A stretch of 64,000 bases of DNA, taken from an uncultured Oscillospiraceae bacterium (GTDB lineage: Bacteria > Bacillota > Clostridia > Oscillospirales > Ruminococcaceae). Within the stretch, counting starts at the first letter, position 1. Each line of letters starts with the position of its first letter. The DNA lies in the NCBI GenBank assembly GCA_900540595.1, contig UQGL01000011.1:5346-69345 (forward strand), given 5' to 3'. This document shows, piece after piece, positions 43,204 to 52,259 of the stretch. The position numbers and the translations under genes are program-made. The notes below the pieces were generated by a model that saw only the letters and a program-made list of their open reading frames with translations, ran no database searches and had not been told where the DNA came from.

Positions 43204-44631
43204 TCAGGTATTTGTTTGGATGAGTTTGTCCTCGTTGATCAGGAACAGGCTGGGATTCTGTCCGGCCATATCAAGCAGCCGTGGAGTAAAGCCGCTCTTG
43301 GAAAACACCCCGTAGAGGAACTGATAGCCTTTGAATGCTGATTGGATTTCTGCGGACACCTGCACTTTGTCCCGCAGGGCAAAGAAAACCGGCGCATCCA
43401 CTGGCTTGACATGGAACTTGCATTCGCCGGCAAAGACCTGATGATTCTGGTGGTCTACCGCCATTACATCGATTTCGGTATCGCTGTCAAGGTCATTCAG
43501 CCAATAGGCCCCTATACGGGATGGCGTAAATGGAATTTCCCTGTTTCTGCACAAGTCCGCAAAAACGGCCCTGCAGACATCCTCATAAGCAAAGGCTACA
43601 AACTTTTGTTCAAAATCTTTTTCGATCTCGTCCATGACGAGCCGGGAGTTATCCAATTCCAGTTCTCCCTTATACGGGTAGACATACCGGAACCAGAAGC
43701 GCACAAAGTTATCTTGTATGAAGTAAAGCCCTTTGCGGGACTTCTCTGGATTTTTCTCCGTCACAGGCGTGTCCTTGACGATAAAGCCCAAATCGCTGAG
43801 GGTAGAGAGATAAGGCGTCAGGCCGGAAGTCTCGATCCCCATAGCGCCGGCGATTTTACCCAGCTTATGATTGCCCTCCGCTATCACTCGGATAATGGAA
43901 AAATAGTTTACGGCCGAGGTCACTTCATCTTTCAGCAGGAAATTGGGCTCCTCATATAAAAAGCCGTTTTTCGAGAGGATAACAGATTCCACTTGCTGCA
44001 GCAAATCGTCCCGCTCATTAAAGAACTCCAGATACTTGGGTACTCCGCCTGTGATTGAGTATTGCTTCACCGCATCTTCAAACGAAAGGCTCTGTGCCGC
44101 ATACACATCCGGGAATGGCAGCGGAGCAAGGCGGATCTGCGCGGTCCGGCGCCCATACAGCGGGCTGTCATATGAGAGGGCATACTTTTGCATCATTCCG
44201 ATCAGTGAGCCACAGAGGATCAACATCACATTACTGTCCTTGAGGATCTCGTCCCATGCGTTTTGGAGAATGGAGGGGAACGCCGGATTCGATTTGACCA
44301 GATACGGGAACTCATCGATCACGAGCACTTTTTTCTCCTCCGGACGGTATTCCGAAATCACACGGAACAAATCCAGCCAATCGGAAAATGCGACTCTCTG
44401 CAGCATAGGATTTTTCGTGATCCGTGCGGCAACACTGGCAAGCCGCTTCATGCTCTGGGATTCTACTTCCTCTGTTGCGAGAAAGTAAAAAGCGAGCTTG
44501 TCTTTGATGAACTCTTTGATAAGCGTCGTTTTTCCCACGCGCCGTCTGCCATAGATAACAACAAAGCCGCCGTCTGTTTGATACGCGGTTTCAAGGGATT
44601 CCAACTCCCTGCGTCTGCCGATAAATTTCAT
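43204..44631 (-). CDS. AAA ATPase with DUF234 nuclease-like C-terminus (cargo)
   Basis: 475 residues. N-terminal archaeal-type ATPase with Walker A GRRRVGKTT (about 29-37) and Walker B VLVIDEFP (about 101-108), then a winged helix (about 250-300) and a C-terminal DUF234/PD-(D/E)XK-like part with TEIDVMAVD and GECK. These enzymes are widespread in mobile regions; some are linked to defence or genome stability, but function is unknown. The gene is opposite to and interrupts the Tad operon between cpaB and tadZ, has its own promoter and operator, and is a likely late insertion. Confidence 0.8.
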   Translation of the reverse strand: MKFIGRRRELESLETAYQTDGGFVVIYGRRRVGKTTLIKEFIKDKLAFYFLATEEVESQSMKRLASVAARITKNPMLQRVAFSDWLDLFRVISEYRPEEKKVLVIDEFPYLVKSNPAFPSILQNAWDEILKDSNVMLILCGSLIGMMQKYALSYDSPLYGRRTAQIRLAPLPFPDVYAAQSLSFEDAVKQYSITGGVPKYLEFFNERDDLLQQVESVILSKNGFLYEEPNFLLKDEVTSAVNYFSIIRVIAEGNHKLGKIAGAMGIETSGLTPYLSTLSDLGFIVKDTPVTEKNPEKSRKGLYFIQDNFVRFWFRYVYPYKGELELDNSRLVMDEIEKDFEQKFVAFAYEDVCRAVFADLCRNREIPFTPSRIGAYWLNDLDSDTEIDVMAVDHQNHQVFAGECKFHVKPVDAPVFFALRDKVQVSAEIQSAFKGYQFLYGVFSKSGFTPRLLDMAGQNPSLFLINEDKLIQTNT

Positions 44632-44644
44632 ACTGCCGCCTCCT

Positions 44645-44706
44645 TTATCATAATCTATCTTATGATAATTTGATTTATATTATACAACTAACAATGAAAA
44701 AGTCAA
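44645..44706 (-). promoter_or_regulatory. Promoter-operator of the AAA ATPase gene
   Basis: Minus-strand TTGACT (44706-44701), 16-bp spacer, TATAAT (44684-44679). A perfect inverted repeat TTATCATAA / TTATGATAA (44645-44653 and 44660-44668, 6-bp spacer) lies between promoter and start, suggesting repression. Confidence 0.7.
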
Positions 44707-44742
44707 GGGGTATCCCACCTCTTTTGAAAGGAGCCTTCGACT

Positions 44743-45549
44743 ATGGGAAAAGTTATTACTGTCTGGGGCAGCCCAGGGAGCGGAAAAAGTATGTTTTCCT
44801 GCATTCTGGCAAAAGCCCTGACCCGCGACAAGCGGAAAGCGATCATCATCAATGCGGAAATCAGTGTCCCCATGCTCCCTGTCTGGCTGCCGGAGCAGAT
44901 CATTCAGACCAACGCCTCCGTAGGGCAGGTACTGAGCAGCGTGGAGATCGACACCTCTTTGGTGGCAGGCCATGTTACCGTGCTCAAAAGTTACCCCTTC
45001 ATTGGCGTGATGGGCTATGCTGCCGGTGAAAATCCGTTGAGTTACCCGGAAGTCAAGTATGCCATGGTACTCCAACTGGTCAATGCCGCCGCAAGGCTTG
45101 TGGATTTCGTCATTCTGGACTGCAGTTCCAATATGACGAATGTGTTCACGCCTGCCGCCATTGAGTCAGGGGATCTGGTCATTCGCATCCTGACGCCTGA
45201 TCTCAAGGGCGTTAATTACTTAAAGGCCCATCAGCCCCTGTTGGGAGACGGACGCTTCCACTACGATCAGCACATGACCTTTGCCGGCATGGCCCGCCCC
45301 TTCCACGCGCTGGATGAGATGGGCCATATCATTGGCGGATGGGACGGCCTTCTGCCCTATGGCAAGGAGATTGACCGCTGCGCCACCGAAGGCGGGATGT
45401 TCCAGGCCATCAAATACTGCAATCCCAAATACACAGCTTCGCTCAACAAAGTTTTGGATGCGCTGGAGCAGATGGAGCTGGCTGACCATGCCGCAGAGGA
45501 TGGTGGGAACGAAACCGAGCATTTTGAGGAGGAAACTGCCGATGAATAA
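44743..45549 (+). CDS. tadZ: TadZ/CpaE-like ParA-family ATPase
   Basis: 268 residues of the MinD/ParA fold. Walker A GSPGSGKSMF (about 9-18), Asp in VDFVILDCSS (about 122-131). CpaE/TadZ proteins place the Tad pilus machine at the membrane. It overlaps tadA by 8 bp. AAGGAG precedes the ATG. Acidic tail of Glu/Asp at the end. Confidence 0.82.
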   Translation: MGKVITVWGSPGSGKSMFSCILAKALTRDKRKAIIINAEISVPMLPVWLPEQIIQTNASVGQVLSSVEIDTSLVAGHVTVLKSYPFIGVMGYAAGENPLSYPEVKYAMVLQLVNAAARLVDFVILDCSSNMTNVFTPAAIESGDLVIRILTPDLKGVNYLKAHQPLLGDGRFHYDQHMTFAGMARPFHALDEMGHIIGGWDGLLPYGKEIDRCATEGGMFQAIKYCNPKYTASLNKVLDALEQMELADHAAEDGGNETEHFEEETADE

Positions 45550-46972
45550 TCTCAATGACATTTTCTTCGCTCCTGCGGCCAATCAGGACCTTACCTATGA
45601 ACAGATTCTGGAAGATGTACAGCGGTATTTTGCGGAAAACCACGCCGCCACGATTGCAGAGGCCGGCGATGGAAATACCGACCGCGCCTCCTCCCTTTTG
45701 AAAGAACTGATGGTGCAGTACATCGTCAAGCGAAAATACGCTATCGAGGGGCTGACCACGGAGGAGCTGTGCGAGAAGCTCTATGAGGACATGGCCGGGT
45801 ACTCTTTCCTGAAAAAGTGGATTTACAAGCCTGGTATTGAGGAGGTCAACATCAATGCTTACAACGACATTGAGGTGATTGAAGCCGGCGGGCGCAGCGT
45901 TAAGATCCCGGACAAGTTTTCCTCCCCACAGCACGCCATTGATGTGGTCCGGCGTATGCTCAACGCCTGCGGCATGGTCATAGATGATACCATGCCCAGC
46001 GTGATCGGTTTTCTGGATAAGAATGTGCGTATCTCCGTGGATAAGACACCGATTGTTGACCCGGAGGTGGGGATCAACGCCTCCATCCGTATCGTGAATC
46101 AGCAAACGGTTTCCGCACAGAAGCTGCTGGACTCCGGCAGCGCAACCGCGGAAATGCTCCATTTTCTGACCGCCTGCATCCGCTATGGCGTATCCGTCTG
46201 CATTGCCGGGGCCACCGGCTCCGGCAAAACTACCATCATGGCATGGCTGTTGTCCCAGGTCCCTGACAACCGCCGCCTCATCACGATTGAGGAAGGCAGC
46301 CGCGAATTTGATCTGGTCAAGCGGGACGAAAATGGAAACATTCTGAATTCCGTAGTCCATCTGCTCACCCGGCCCAGTGAAAATCCATCCTTGAACATCA
46401 ACCAGGACTTCCTGCTGGAGCGGGTCCTTCGCAAGCACCCGGATGTGATCGGCGTCGGTGAAATGCGGTCTGCGGCAGAAAGCCTGTCCGCTGCTGAAAG
46501 CTCCCGTACCGGCCATACCGTCTGCACCACAATCCACTCTAACAGTTGCGCCTCCACTTACCGGCGCATGATGACGCTGGCAAAGCGAAAGTATATGATG
46601 GGCGATGATGTTTTGATGCAGATCATGGTCGAAGCCTATCCAATCATCGTGTTCACAAAGCAGTTGGAAGACCGGAGCCGTAAAATCATGGAGATCATCG
46701 AGGGGGAAGGCTGTGAGGGCGAACGGCTGATTTACCGCACCCTCTACTCTTATAATGTGCTGGACAATACTGTTGATGCAGATGGACGGCCTCTTGTGGT
46801 CGGCCGCCACAAAAAAGTTTCCGAGATGTCCAGCTCATTGCAGAAGCGTCTCCTGGACAATGGGATTTCCCATAAGGAGCTGGATGAATTTCTTGAGCAC
46901 GACAAGGAGGTGTTGAACGGATGCCGTGGGTTTACATCATATGCTTCGCCCTCATCGCCGCTGGACTCCTAA
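45542..46972 (+). CDS. tadA: TadA/CpaF pilus assembly ATPase
   Basis: 476 residues of the type II/IV secretion ATPase family: Walker A GATGSGKTT (about 222-230), Asp-box (IGVGEMRSAAES) near 305-316, His-box following (HTVCTTIHSN). It energises Flp pilus extension (and often retraction). Start at ATG 45542 overlaps the tadZ stop; the long upstream open frame is a shadow of tadZ. It overlaps tadB by 52 bp. Confidence 0.92.
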   Translation: MNNLNDIFFAPAANQDLTYEQILEDVQRYFAENHAATIAEAGDGNTDRASSLLKELMVQYIVKRKYAIEGLTTEELCEKLYEDMAGYSFLKKWIYKPGIEEVNINAYNDIEVIEAGGRSVKIPDKFSSPQHAIDVVRRMLNACGMVIDDTMPSVIGFLDKNVRISVDKTPIVDPEVGINASIRIVNQQTVSAQKLLDSGSATAEMLHFLTACIRYGVSVCIAGATGSGKTTIMAWLLSQVPDNRRLITIEEGSREFDLVKRDENGNILNSVVHLLTRPSENPSLNINQDFLLERVLRKHPDVIGVGEMRSAAESLSAAESSRTGHTVCTTIHSNSCASTYRRMMTLAKRKYMMGDDVLMQIMVEAYPIIVFTKQLEDRSRKIMEIIEGEGCEGERLIYRTLYSYNVLDNTVDADGRPLVVGRHKKVSEMSSSLQKRLLDNGISHKELDEFLEHDKEVLNGCRGFTSYASPSSPLDS

Positions 46973-47853
46973 CGCTGTTTGGTGTGCGGCCGGGCGATTT
47001 CATTGATGCGCTTTTCCGGTCACAGCGCAAGTCGGCCACACTGACCGATGAATTGAATGTTCTGATGGGCACTCCGGCCAAGGGCTTCTTTAATCAGGAC
47101 TTTGAATTAAAGCAAATCCTCAAAGGCACCGGGCGGGCTGACCGGTATGAAGCAGTCAAACGGCTGTCTCTGATCCTGTTCGCGGTGGGCGGTGCCCTGG
47201 CGCTGCTGATTGGCAATGTGTACATGGTCCCGATTTTAGGGATCGGATTTTCACTCGCTCCTATTTGGTATCTGCGCAGCACCGCAGCCAGTTATAAAAA
47301 GCATTTGAATGAAGAACTGGAAACGGCCATCTCCATCATCACCACTTCCTACCTGCGCACGGAGGACCTGATTCGGGCAGTCAAGGAAAACCTGCCCTAC
47401 ATCAATGAGCCGGTGAAGGCCAATTTTGAGGCATTTGTCTATGAGGCAGAGTTGATCAACGCAAATACTACGAGTGCCATCAATTCGCTCAAAATGAAGA
47501 TTCCAAACCGTGTTTTCCATGAGTGGGCTAACATCCTCATTCAGTGCCAGTCTGACCGGGCCATGAAAAATACGCTGCCTACCATCGCCCAGAAGTTTTC
47601 TGATGTTCGTGTGGTGCAGTCGGAGCTGGAGGCTATGATGCAGGGGCCGCGCCGGGAGGCAATCACAATGATGTTCCTCGTGATTGCCAATGTACCGCTG
47701 CTTTATTTCCTGAATGAAGATTGGTTTCACACGCTGCTCTTCACCACGCCGGGCAAAATCGCTTTGGCAATCTGCGCAGCCATTATCCTGTTTGCCCTGA
47801 CCCAGATCATGAAACTGAGCAGGCCCATTGAATATGGAGGTGACAGCGCATGA
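46921..47853 (+). CDS. tadB: TadB-like inner-membrane pilus platform protein
   Basis: 310 residues with an N-terminal helix, a central pair of helices and a C-terminal pair flanking a T2SF (GspF-type) cytoplasmic domain. Partner of TadC in the inner-membrane platform. AAGGAGG precedes the ATG; overlaps tadA and ends 4 bases inside tadC (ATGA). Confidence 0.85.
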   Translation: MPWVYIICFALIAAGLLTLFGVRPGDFIDALFRSQRKSATLTDELNVLMGTPAKGFFNQDFELKQILKGTGRADRYEAVKRLSLILFAVGGALALLIGNVYMVPILGIGFSLAPIWYLRSTAASYKKHLNEELETAISIITTSYLRTEDLIRAVKENLPYINEPVKANFEAFVYEAELINANTTSAINSLKMKIPNRVFHEWANILIQCQSDRAMKNTLPTIAQKFSDVRVVQSELEAMMQGPRREAITMMFLVIANVPLLYFLNEDWFHTLLFTTPGKIALAICAAIILFALTQIMKLSRPIEYGGDSA

Positions 47854-48728
47854 CACTTTTAGCTCTCACAGCAGTGATTTGTTTCGGTTTTGCCGTCTAC
47901 AACCTGACTTGCGCCTTTGCAGACATTCCCACGAAGCGTACCTCCCGTATGATGCTTCTGGCCCGCAAGCAGCAGGGCGTAAAGGCCGAGAAACTGCTGG
48001 ATGTCTATCTCACCAAAATCGCCAGCCTGATCGCCCCGTACCTGAAGCTGGATAAGCTCAAGCGGAATAAACTGCAGCGGGCGCTGGACATTGCCGGCAT
48101 GGAGCTGACACCGGAAGTCTACACCGCCCGGGCCTGGGTCACAGCCGGGGCAGTCGGCCTCAGTTCTCTGCTGATGGCGTTTCTGATACCGCTTATGGTG
48201 CCTGTTCTGATTGGTCTGGCCGTGGCGCTGTGGTTTTCAACCTACTACAAGGTTTTTGACTTTGTGAAAAAGCGGCGCAAGCTCATTGAGAATGAGATCC
48301 CGCGCTTTGCCCTTACCATCGGGCAGAATTTGGAAAACGACCGGGATGTGCTGAAGATCCTTACTTCCTACCGGCGGGTGGCAGGCAAGGACTTCGGCGC
48401 GGAGCTGGACCAGACGATTGCCGATATGAAGACCGGCAACTATGAAAACGCCCTCATCCATTTTGAAACCCGCATCGGCAGCCCCATGCTGTCCGATGTG
48501 ATCCGGGGACTGATTGGCGTATTGCGAGGCGACGATCAGAGGATGTACTTTAAAATGATCTGTTTTGACATGAGACAGATTGAGCAGAACAACTTAAAAA
48601 AGGAAGCGGCCAAACGCCCCAAGAAAATCCAGCGTTACTCCATGATGATGCTCATCTGCATCATGATCATCTACCTGGTGGTCCTCTGTACCGAGGTTAT
48701 GGGCTCCTTGGGCGCTTTCTTTGGATAA
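47850..48728 (+). CDS. tadC: TadC-like inner-membrane pilus platform protein
   Basis: 292 residues with the T2SF (GspF) domain and membrane helices near 1-20, 100-135 and 265-288. Forms the platform with TadB. Last gene before a terminator, ending the tadZABC unit. Confidence 0.85.
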   Translation: MTLLALTAVICFGFAVYNLTCAFADIPTKRTSRMMLLARKQQGVKAEKLLDVYLTKIASLIAPYLKLDKLKRNKLQRALDIAGMELTPEVYTARAWVTAGAVGLSSLLMAFLIPLMVPVLIGLAVALWFSTYYKVFDFVKKRRKLIENEIPRFALTIGQNLENDRDVLKILTSYRRVAGKDFGAELDQTIADMKTGNYENALIHFETRIGSPMLSDVIRGLIGVLRGDDQRMYFKMICFDMRQIEQNNLKKEAAKRPKKIQRYSMMMLICIMIIYLVVLCTEVMGSLGAFFG

Positions 48729-48743
48729 TCGGACTGCGAATGG

Positions 48744-48775
48744 AACGGCCCCCACATCTGGATGTGAGGGCCGTT
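48744..48775 (+). terminator. Terminator after tadC
   Basis: Stem AACGGCCC-CACATC / GATGTG-GGGCCGTT with a 1-base bulge on each side and a short T run. Confidence 0.75.
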
Positions 48776-48854
48776 TCCTATAAGAGCTCTATGGTTTTCT
48801 CTGCAAGATACAGCGGAAGATTCGTGATAAATGATGATGCACATTCGAGGCGTC

Positions 48855-48929
48855 CACATTTTTCTCTGTTTTGCAATTCATTTTTTCACATTTTTCTGAA
48901 TGTATGAAGCAGAAAAAACACATTTTTCT
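48855..48929 (+). repeat. Three 11-bp direct repeats at 32-bp spacing
   Basis: CACATTTTTCT at 48855, 48887 and 48919, each 32 bp apart, all identical. Placed upstream of the Flp pilin unit and the small basic protein. Even spacing by about three helical turns suggests cooperative protein binding on one face of DNA. The rest of the 330 bp between tadC and 49059 holds this array, a possible 8-codon leader ORF (TTG 48959, with AAAGGAGG upstream) and a terminator. Confidence 0.7.
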
Positions 48930-49010
48930 ACCTCTTGCAGTGTAAAGGAGGCAAGTGCTTGTTCTATAGCGGATTTTTGCAGCGGTAGTCAGCTGCCGTC
49001 ATTTATTTCT

Positions 49011-49046
49011 GGGCCAGCCTGTCATATACAGGCCGGCCCTTGTTTT
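49011..49046 (+). terminator. Leader terminator ahead of the pilin unit
   Basis: Stem GGGCC-GCCTGT / ACAGGC-GGCCC with loop CATAT and TTGTTTT tail. Confidence 0.75.
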
Positions 49047-49058
49047 AAGGAGACTTTT

Positions 49059-49205
49059 ATGCCTAAGAAAAAATTTTTCCCGTCTGGCGGCGCACGGGAA
49101 GAAAAGCGCCGTTTCCGCTGGCTTCTGTATCAAAAGCCGAAAGCCTATCCCAGCCGGCCCATTTCCAATAAAAAGGACATGCTCAAACCGATTCGTCGTT
49201 CTTGA
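49059..49205 (+). CDS. Small basic protein
   Basis: 48 residues, rich in Lys and Arg (REEKRRFRWLLYQKPKAYPS), no membrane segment. AAGGAG 8 bases before the ATG, so a real translated gene is likely. Another small basic gene at 62575 shares the R(W)LL..PK pattern. Function unknown; nucleic acid binding is possible. Confidence 0.55.
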   Translation: MPKKKFFPSGGAREEKRRFRWLLYQKPKAYPSRPISNKKDMLKPIRRS

Positions 49206-49269
49206 GCGGTGAGCAGTCTTTTTATAAAACCATCAACATCAAAACAATAAAATTTCAGGAGGTCTTACC

Positions 49270-49491
49270 ATGAGAAACTTTACCACCCGTATCCAGAACA
49301 AGGCGAATGCACTGGCCCTTCGTGCCCGTATGGCGCTTTCCAACCAGCGCGGTGATTTTTACATTTCGGACGCTGTTAAGATCATCATCGCCGTGGTGCT
49401 GGGCGCCCTTCTTCTGGCGGCCCTGACCCTCATTTTCAACGACACGGTGATTCCGCGTATCACCAGCGAGATCGAGGGCCTGTTTGGCTAA
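49270..49491 (+). CDS. Flp/Fap-type major pilin (DUF6133-like)
   Basis: 73 residues. A polar basic N-terminus ends at RGDFYISDAVK, followed by a hydrophobic helix (about 38-60): the layout of Flp pilins, where the prepilin peptidase cuts before the hydrophobic stretch. Sits in its own unit after the tadZABC genes and between terminators, as expected for a highly expressed subunit. CAGGAGG 7 bases before the ATG. Confidence 0.75.
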   Translation: MRNFTTRIQNKANALALRARMALSNQRGDFYISDAVKIIIAVVLGALLLAALTLIFNDTVIPRITSEIEGLFG

Positions 49492-49499
49492 AATCACCG

Positions 49500-49546
49500 G
49501 CGGGGATCGGTCTGTGGACTTCCACAGCCGGTCCCCGCTTTTTTAG
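49500..49546 (+). terminator. Terminator of the Flp pilin gene
   Basis: Long stem built around CTGTGG/CCACAG and GCGGGGA/TCCCCGC arms, then T6. Confidence 0.85.
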
Positions 49547-49577
49547 TTTTTGAAATATAGGATAACGGAGGTACAGG

Positions 49578-49916
49578 ATGAACATTTCCTGCAAAATTTA
49601 TTCTTTCCTGCGGGCTGTTCGCGGCAACTGGCGCAACGCTATCTTTGTAAGCTGCGATTGCGGCCACTGCATGTGCGGCCGGACAACGCCCTGTTCCGGT
49701 TTTCTTCTGGCTGTGGATGAGTGCGGACAGGTTATGCTGCTTTCTGCCGAGGACATCCAAAGACTATCCGGAGAAACTGTAGATTCGTCTGAGTGCATTG
49801 CCATTTTGTCCCGGCGCGCCTTTGACGCCGCCTTTTCCAAGTACATCGAATGGCACACACCGGAGCCTTCCGCCTGTGCGCTCAGACAACTTTCTCTGGA
49901 CCCGGGCTGCAATTAA
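49578..49916 (+). CDS. Hypothetical ICE protein, Cys-containing
   Basis: 112 residues with a Cys group (SCDCGHCMCG, about 25-34) that could bind metal. Start of an accessory gene run. ACGGAGG 7 bases before the ATG. No family recognised. Confidence 0.5.
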   Translation: MNISCKIYSFLRAVRGNWRNAIFVSCDCGHCMCGRTTPCSGFLLAVDECGQVMLLSAEDIQRLSGETVDSSECIAILSRRAFDAAFSKYIEWHTPEPSACALRQLSLDPGCN

Positions 49917-49984
49917 CACTGTTTTTTCACACTGAAAGACGCCTTTGCGCCGTCATCTATACGCATTTGGAGGTGATGATTTTT

Positions 49985-50401
49985 ATGACGAAGCAAAAAC
50001 ATATCCAATGCCCTTATTGCCATGCTAACGCCTCTCTTCGCCCCGCCAGCACAGTCTATGGCTGTAACCGCCGTTCCCAGGGCAAATATATCTATCTCTG
50101 TGATCGCTGGCCGGCTTGTGATGCCTATGTGAGTGCCCATGACCGGACACACCGGCCTATGGGGACTCTGGCAAATGGGGATCTCCGGCACAAACGAATC
50201 CTGGCTCACCGGGCGCTGGAGCATCTGCAGCAGAGCCGGCACATGGAAAAATGGGAGGTCTACATCTGGCTCCAGGCCAAACTGGGACTAAATGACCAGC
50301 AGGCACATATTGGCATGTTTTCTGACGGGATGTGCGATGAGGTAATTCGCCTCTGTTACAAAGCCGCTGCTCCTTTGGGCAATCTGCATTCGGCCGCTTA
50401 A
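49985..50401 (+). CDS. Zinc-ribbon-like protein, DUF3268-type
   Basis: 138 residues with Cys pairs CPYC and CDRWPACDAYV that fit a zinc-binding module and a C-terminal helical part. I associate it with DUF3268. Start at 49985 after GGAGGTGAT. Next gene begins 14 bases after its stop. Function unknown. Confidence 0.6.
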   Translation: MTKQKHIQCPYCHANASLRPASTVYGCNRRSQGKYIYLCDRWPACDAYVSAHDRTHRPMGTLANGDLRHKRILAHRALEHLQQSRHMEKWEVYIWLQAKLGLNDQQAHIGMFSDGMCDEVIRLCYKAAAPLGNLHSAA

Positions 50402-50415
50402 AGGGGGGTGAAACG

Positions 50416-50991
50416 ATGACCAGTTTAACAGAACAGCAGCAGGAACTTGTTGCCCGGAATCTTTTTATCGTACATTGGGTCATTTGTGACTACATCCATG
50501 TTAATCCGACTATTTGCGGTATGGAATATGGAGACTTGTTCCAAGAGGGGTGCCTTTGGCTCTGTAAAGCCGCGTCTACTTATAAGAATGACGGACGGGC
50601 CCAGTTTTCTACCTACGCCAAAACGGTCGTTAAAAACGGGCTTCTGTCCTATTGCCGGGCGATCTGCAACAGGAAGAAAAAATTCAGCAGGCTTATTATT
50701 GGAGAACATGGAGAACTGGCTGCAGACGGAGAGGCCCTGGAGTCCCGGCCCGACGCCTTTGACACCCAAGTATCTCTGATAGAAACTCTGTCATTGCTGG
50801 ATGCCTGTAAAAAAGATTACGATGGTGTAACCCGGCTTGGCATTGAGGCGCTTGCCCTCAAACTTCAAGGGATGCGGGTCACAGACATCGCGGAGCTTTA
50901 TCAGGTGCCGCCCTCCCATGTGGGGGCATGGATCTCGCGTTCCACCGCAAAACTGCGCAGAGACTCCAAGTTCCTGAAAAGCCTGCTCTGA
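50416..50991 (+). CDS. Sigma-70-like factor
   Basis: 191 residues. Region 2-like part (GDLFQEGCLWLCKAASTY and FSTYAKTVVKNGLLSYCRA, about 38-85) and a region 4-like helix-turn-helix (MRVTDIAELYQVPPSHVGAW, about 152-171). Such ICE-encoded factors may direct ICE promoters, or be conserved HTH regulators that have lost sigma activity. AAGGGGGGTGA precedes the ATG. Confidence 0.65.
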   Translation: MTSLTEQQQELVARNLFIVHWVICDYIHVNPTICGMEYGDLFQEGCLWLCKAASTYKNDGRAQFSTYAKTVVKNGLLSYCRAICNRKKKFSRLIIGEHGELAADGEALESRPDAFDTQVSLIETLSLLDACKKDYDGVTRLGIEALALKLQGMRVTDIAELYQVPPSHVGAWISRSTAKLRRDSKFLKSLL

Positions 50992-51053
50992 ATTTGTTGA
51001 AAACCGCGGCCTTTCCGCAGTAAAGGATATATAAAAGAAGGAGGTACTGATGA

Positions 51054-51755
51054 ATGGAACAGAAAACCCTATATACTGCAATCGGCCGTCTGGACCGGGA
51101 AACGAATGGCTGTGGCCGGTCCTGCCCGGTCATCCGCCTGAGCGGGCAAACTTACATGGTGGATATGCAGGAAATGGTCGTTTGGACCGCCCTAAACTGG
51201 CGAATTTCTAAACGAGAGGATATTTCCCTCCAGTGTGACAAGCTGGTGTCCTCTCTGGGAGATTGTATTTCCCGCTCTTGGGATGCCTGCGTAAATCGGC
51301 TGCTCACCCGAGGTCTGCTGGTATCTGGCTGCGGTGAAACGGAATACGATGCCCTGTATGATTTGTTGAGTTCTCTCGGCATTATTCCAGCCAGCGGATC
51401 AATGCTGATGAGGAGCATCTCATTTGTCAAACTGGTGGCAGGCCGCCGAGTCCCTATTCAACAGGCGCTAAAATTATTCCAAAAAGACCGGCGTACCGAC
51501 TATGAGACCCGTGTTATGAGGCTGGCCCAGCAAGCTCTGCTGTCCACCGCTGAGATCATCAAGTGTGTAGAGCAGGATGTTGCCTATCTTCCCAATGAGC
51601 AGTTCTTGATGGAGGCCGTGTACGGTGACGACGAAACCACCTGCTATAATATCGCCGGCATAATGAAAAACAGCCGGAGCAGTCAGGCAGTAACGCTGGC
51701 CGTTGCCAACCTCTACCTGCGCCAGCAAATCATTTTTGAGAGGATTACCACATGA
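51054..51755 (+). CDS. Hypothetical ICE protein
   Basis: 233 residues, soluble, helical. N-terminal half could hold a winged helix (WTALNWRISKREDISLQCDK). No family recognised. Overlaps the next gene by 4 bp (ATGA). AAGGAGG upstream. Confidence 0.5.
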   Translation: MEQKTLYTAIGRLDRETNGCGRSCPVIRLSGQTYMVDMQEMVVWTALNWRISKREDISLQCDKLVSSLGDCISRSWDACVNRLLTRGLLVSGCGETEYDALYDLLSSLGIIPASGSMLMRSISFVKLVAGRRVPIQQALKLFQKDRRTDYETRVMRLAQQALLSTAEIIKCVEQDVAYLPNEQFLMEAVYGDDETTCYNIAGIMKNSRSSQAVTLAVANLYLRQQIIFERITT

Positions 51756-52240
51756 AGAATCAATGGAACCAATTCCCGTTCGTGCTGCGGCGAAAGATTT
51801 TGTTGACCTTTTTGGCTGGGCTCGCAAGCATTGCCCTCAGCCTAATCATCTTCATTATTACCACAGACCATATCCTGCTGGTACTGGGCAGCATAATCTT
51901 TCTTGCCTCTCTGGTACTGGTTAGGAGCTTATGGAGCACCATCGCCCGGGGCCAGTATGAGATCGTAGAAGGCGTCTGCTCCAGCGTTATCTCTCCTGTG
52001 ATAAGGCGGTATCGCAAAATCCAACTGATAGATGGACAAGGCGCGGAGCGCACTTTACTGTTAAGTAAGTCCGCCAAGTTTCAGATTGGCGCCCGGTATC
52101 GTTTCTACTTTCAAACCGGCAGCCGCCCTGTGGTCGGGAATGACTATTTGGACGCGGCTCTCTCCACCAACAGCTTCCTGGGATATGAGGCCCTTGGTGA
52201 GCCGGCTGTCTCAGAGGAACAGGCTAAGGAGAACGGCTAA
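51752..52240 (+). CDS. Membrane protein, hypothetical
   Basis: 162 residues: two membrane helices (about 15-55) then a soluble beta-rich part (about 65-150). Translationally coupled to the preceding gene. Function unknown. Confidence 0.55.
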   Translation: MKNQWNQFPFVLRRKILLTFLAGLASIALSLIIFIITTDHILLVLGSIIFLASLVLVRSLWSTIARGQYEIVEGVCSSVISPVIRRYRKIQLIDGQGAERTLLLSKSAKFQIGARYRFYFQTGSRPVVGNDYLDAALSTNSFLGYEALGEPAVSEEQAKENG

Positions 52241-52259
52241 ACCTACGGCAAAATAGGAA

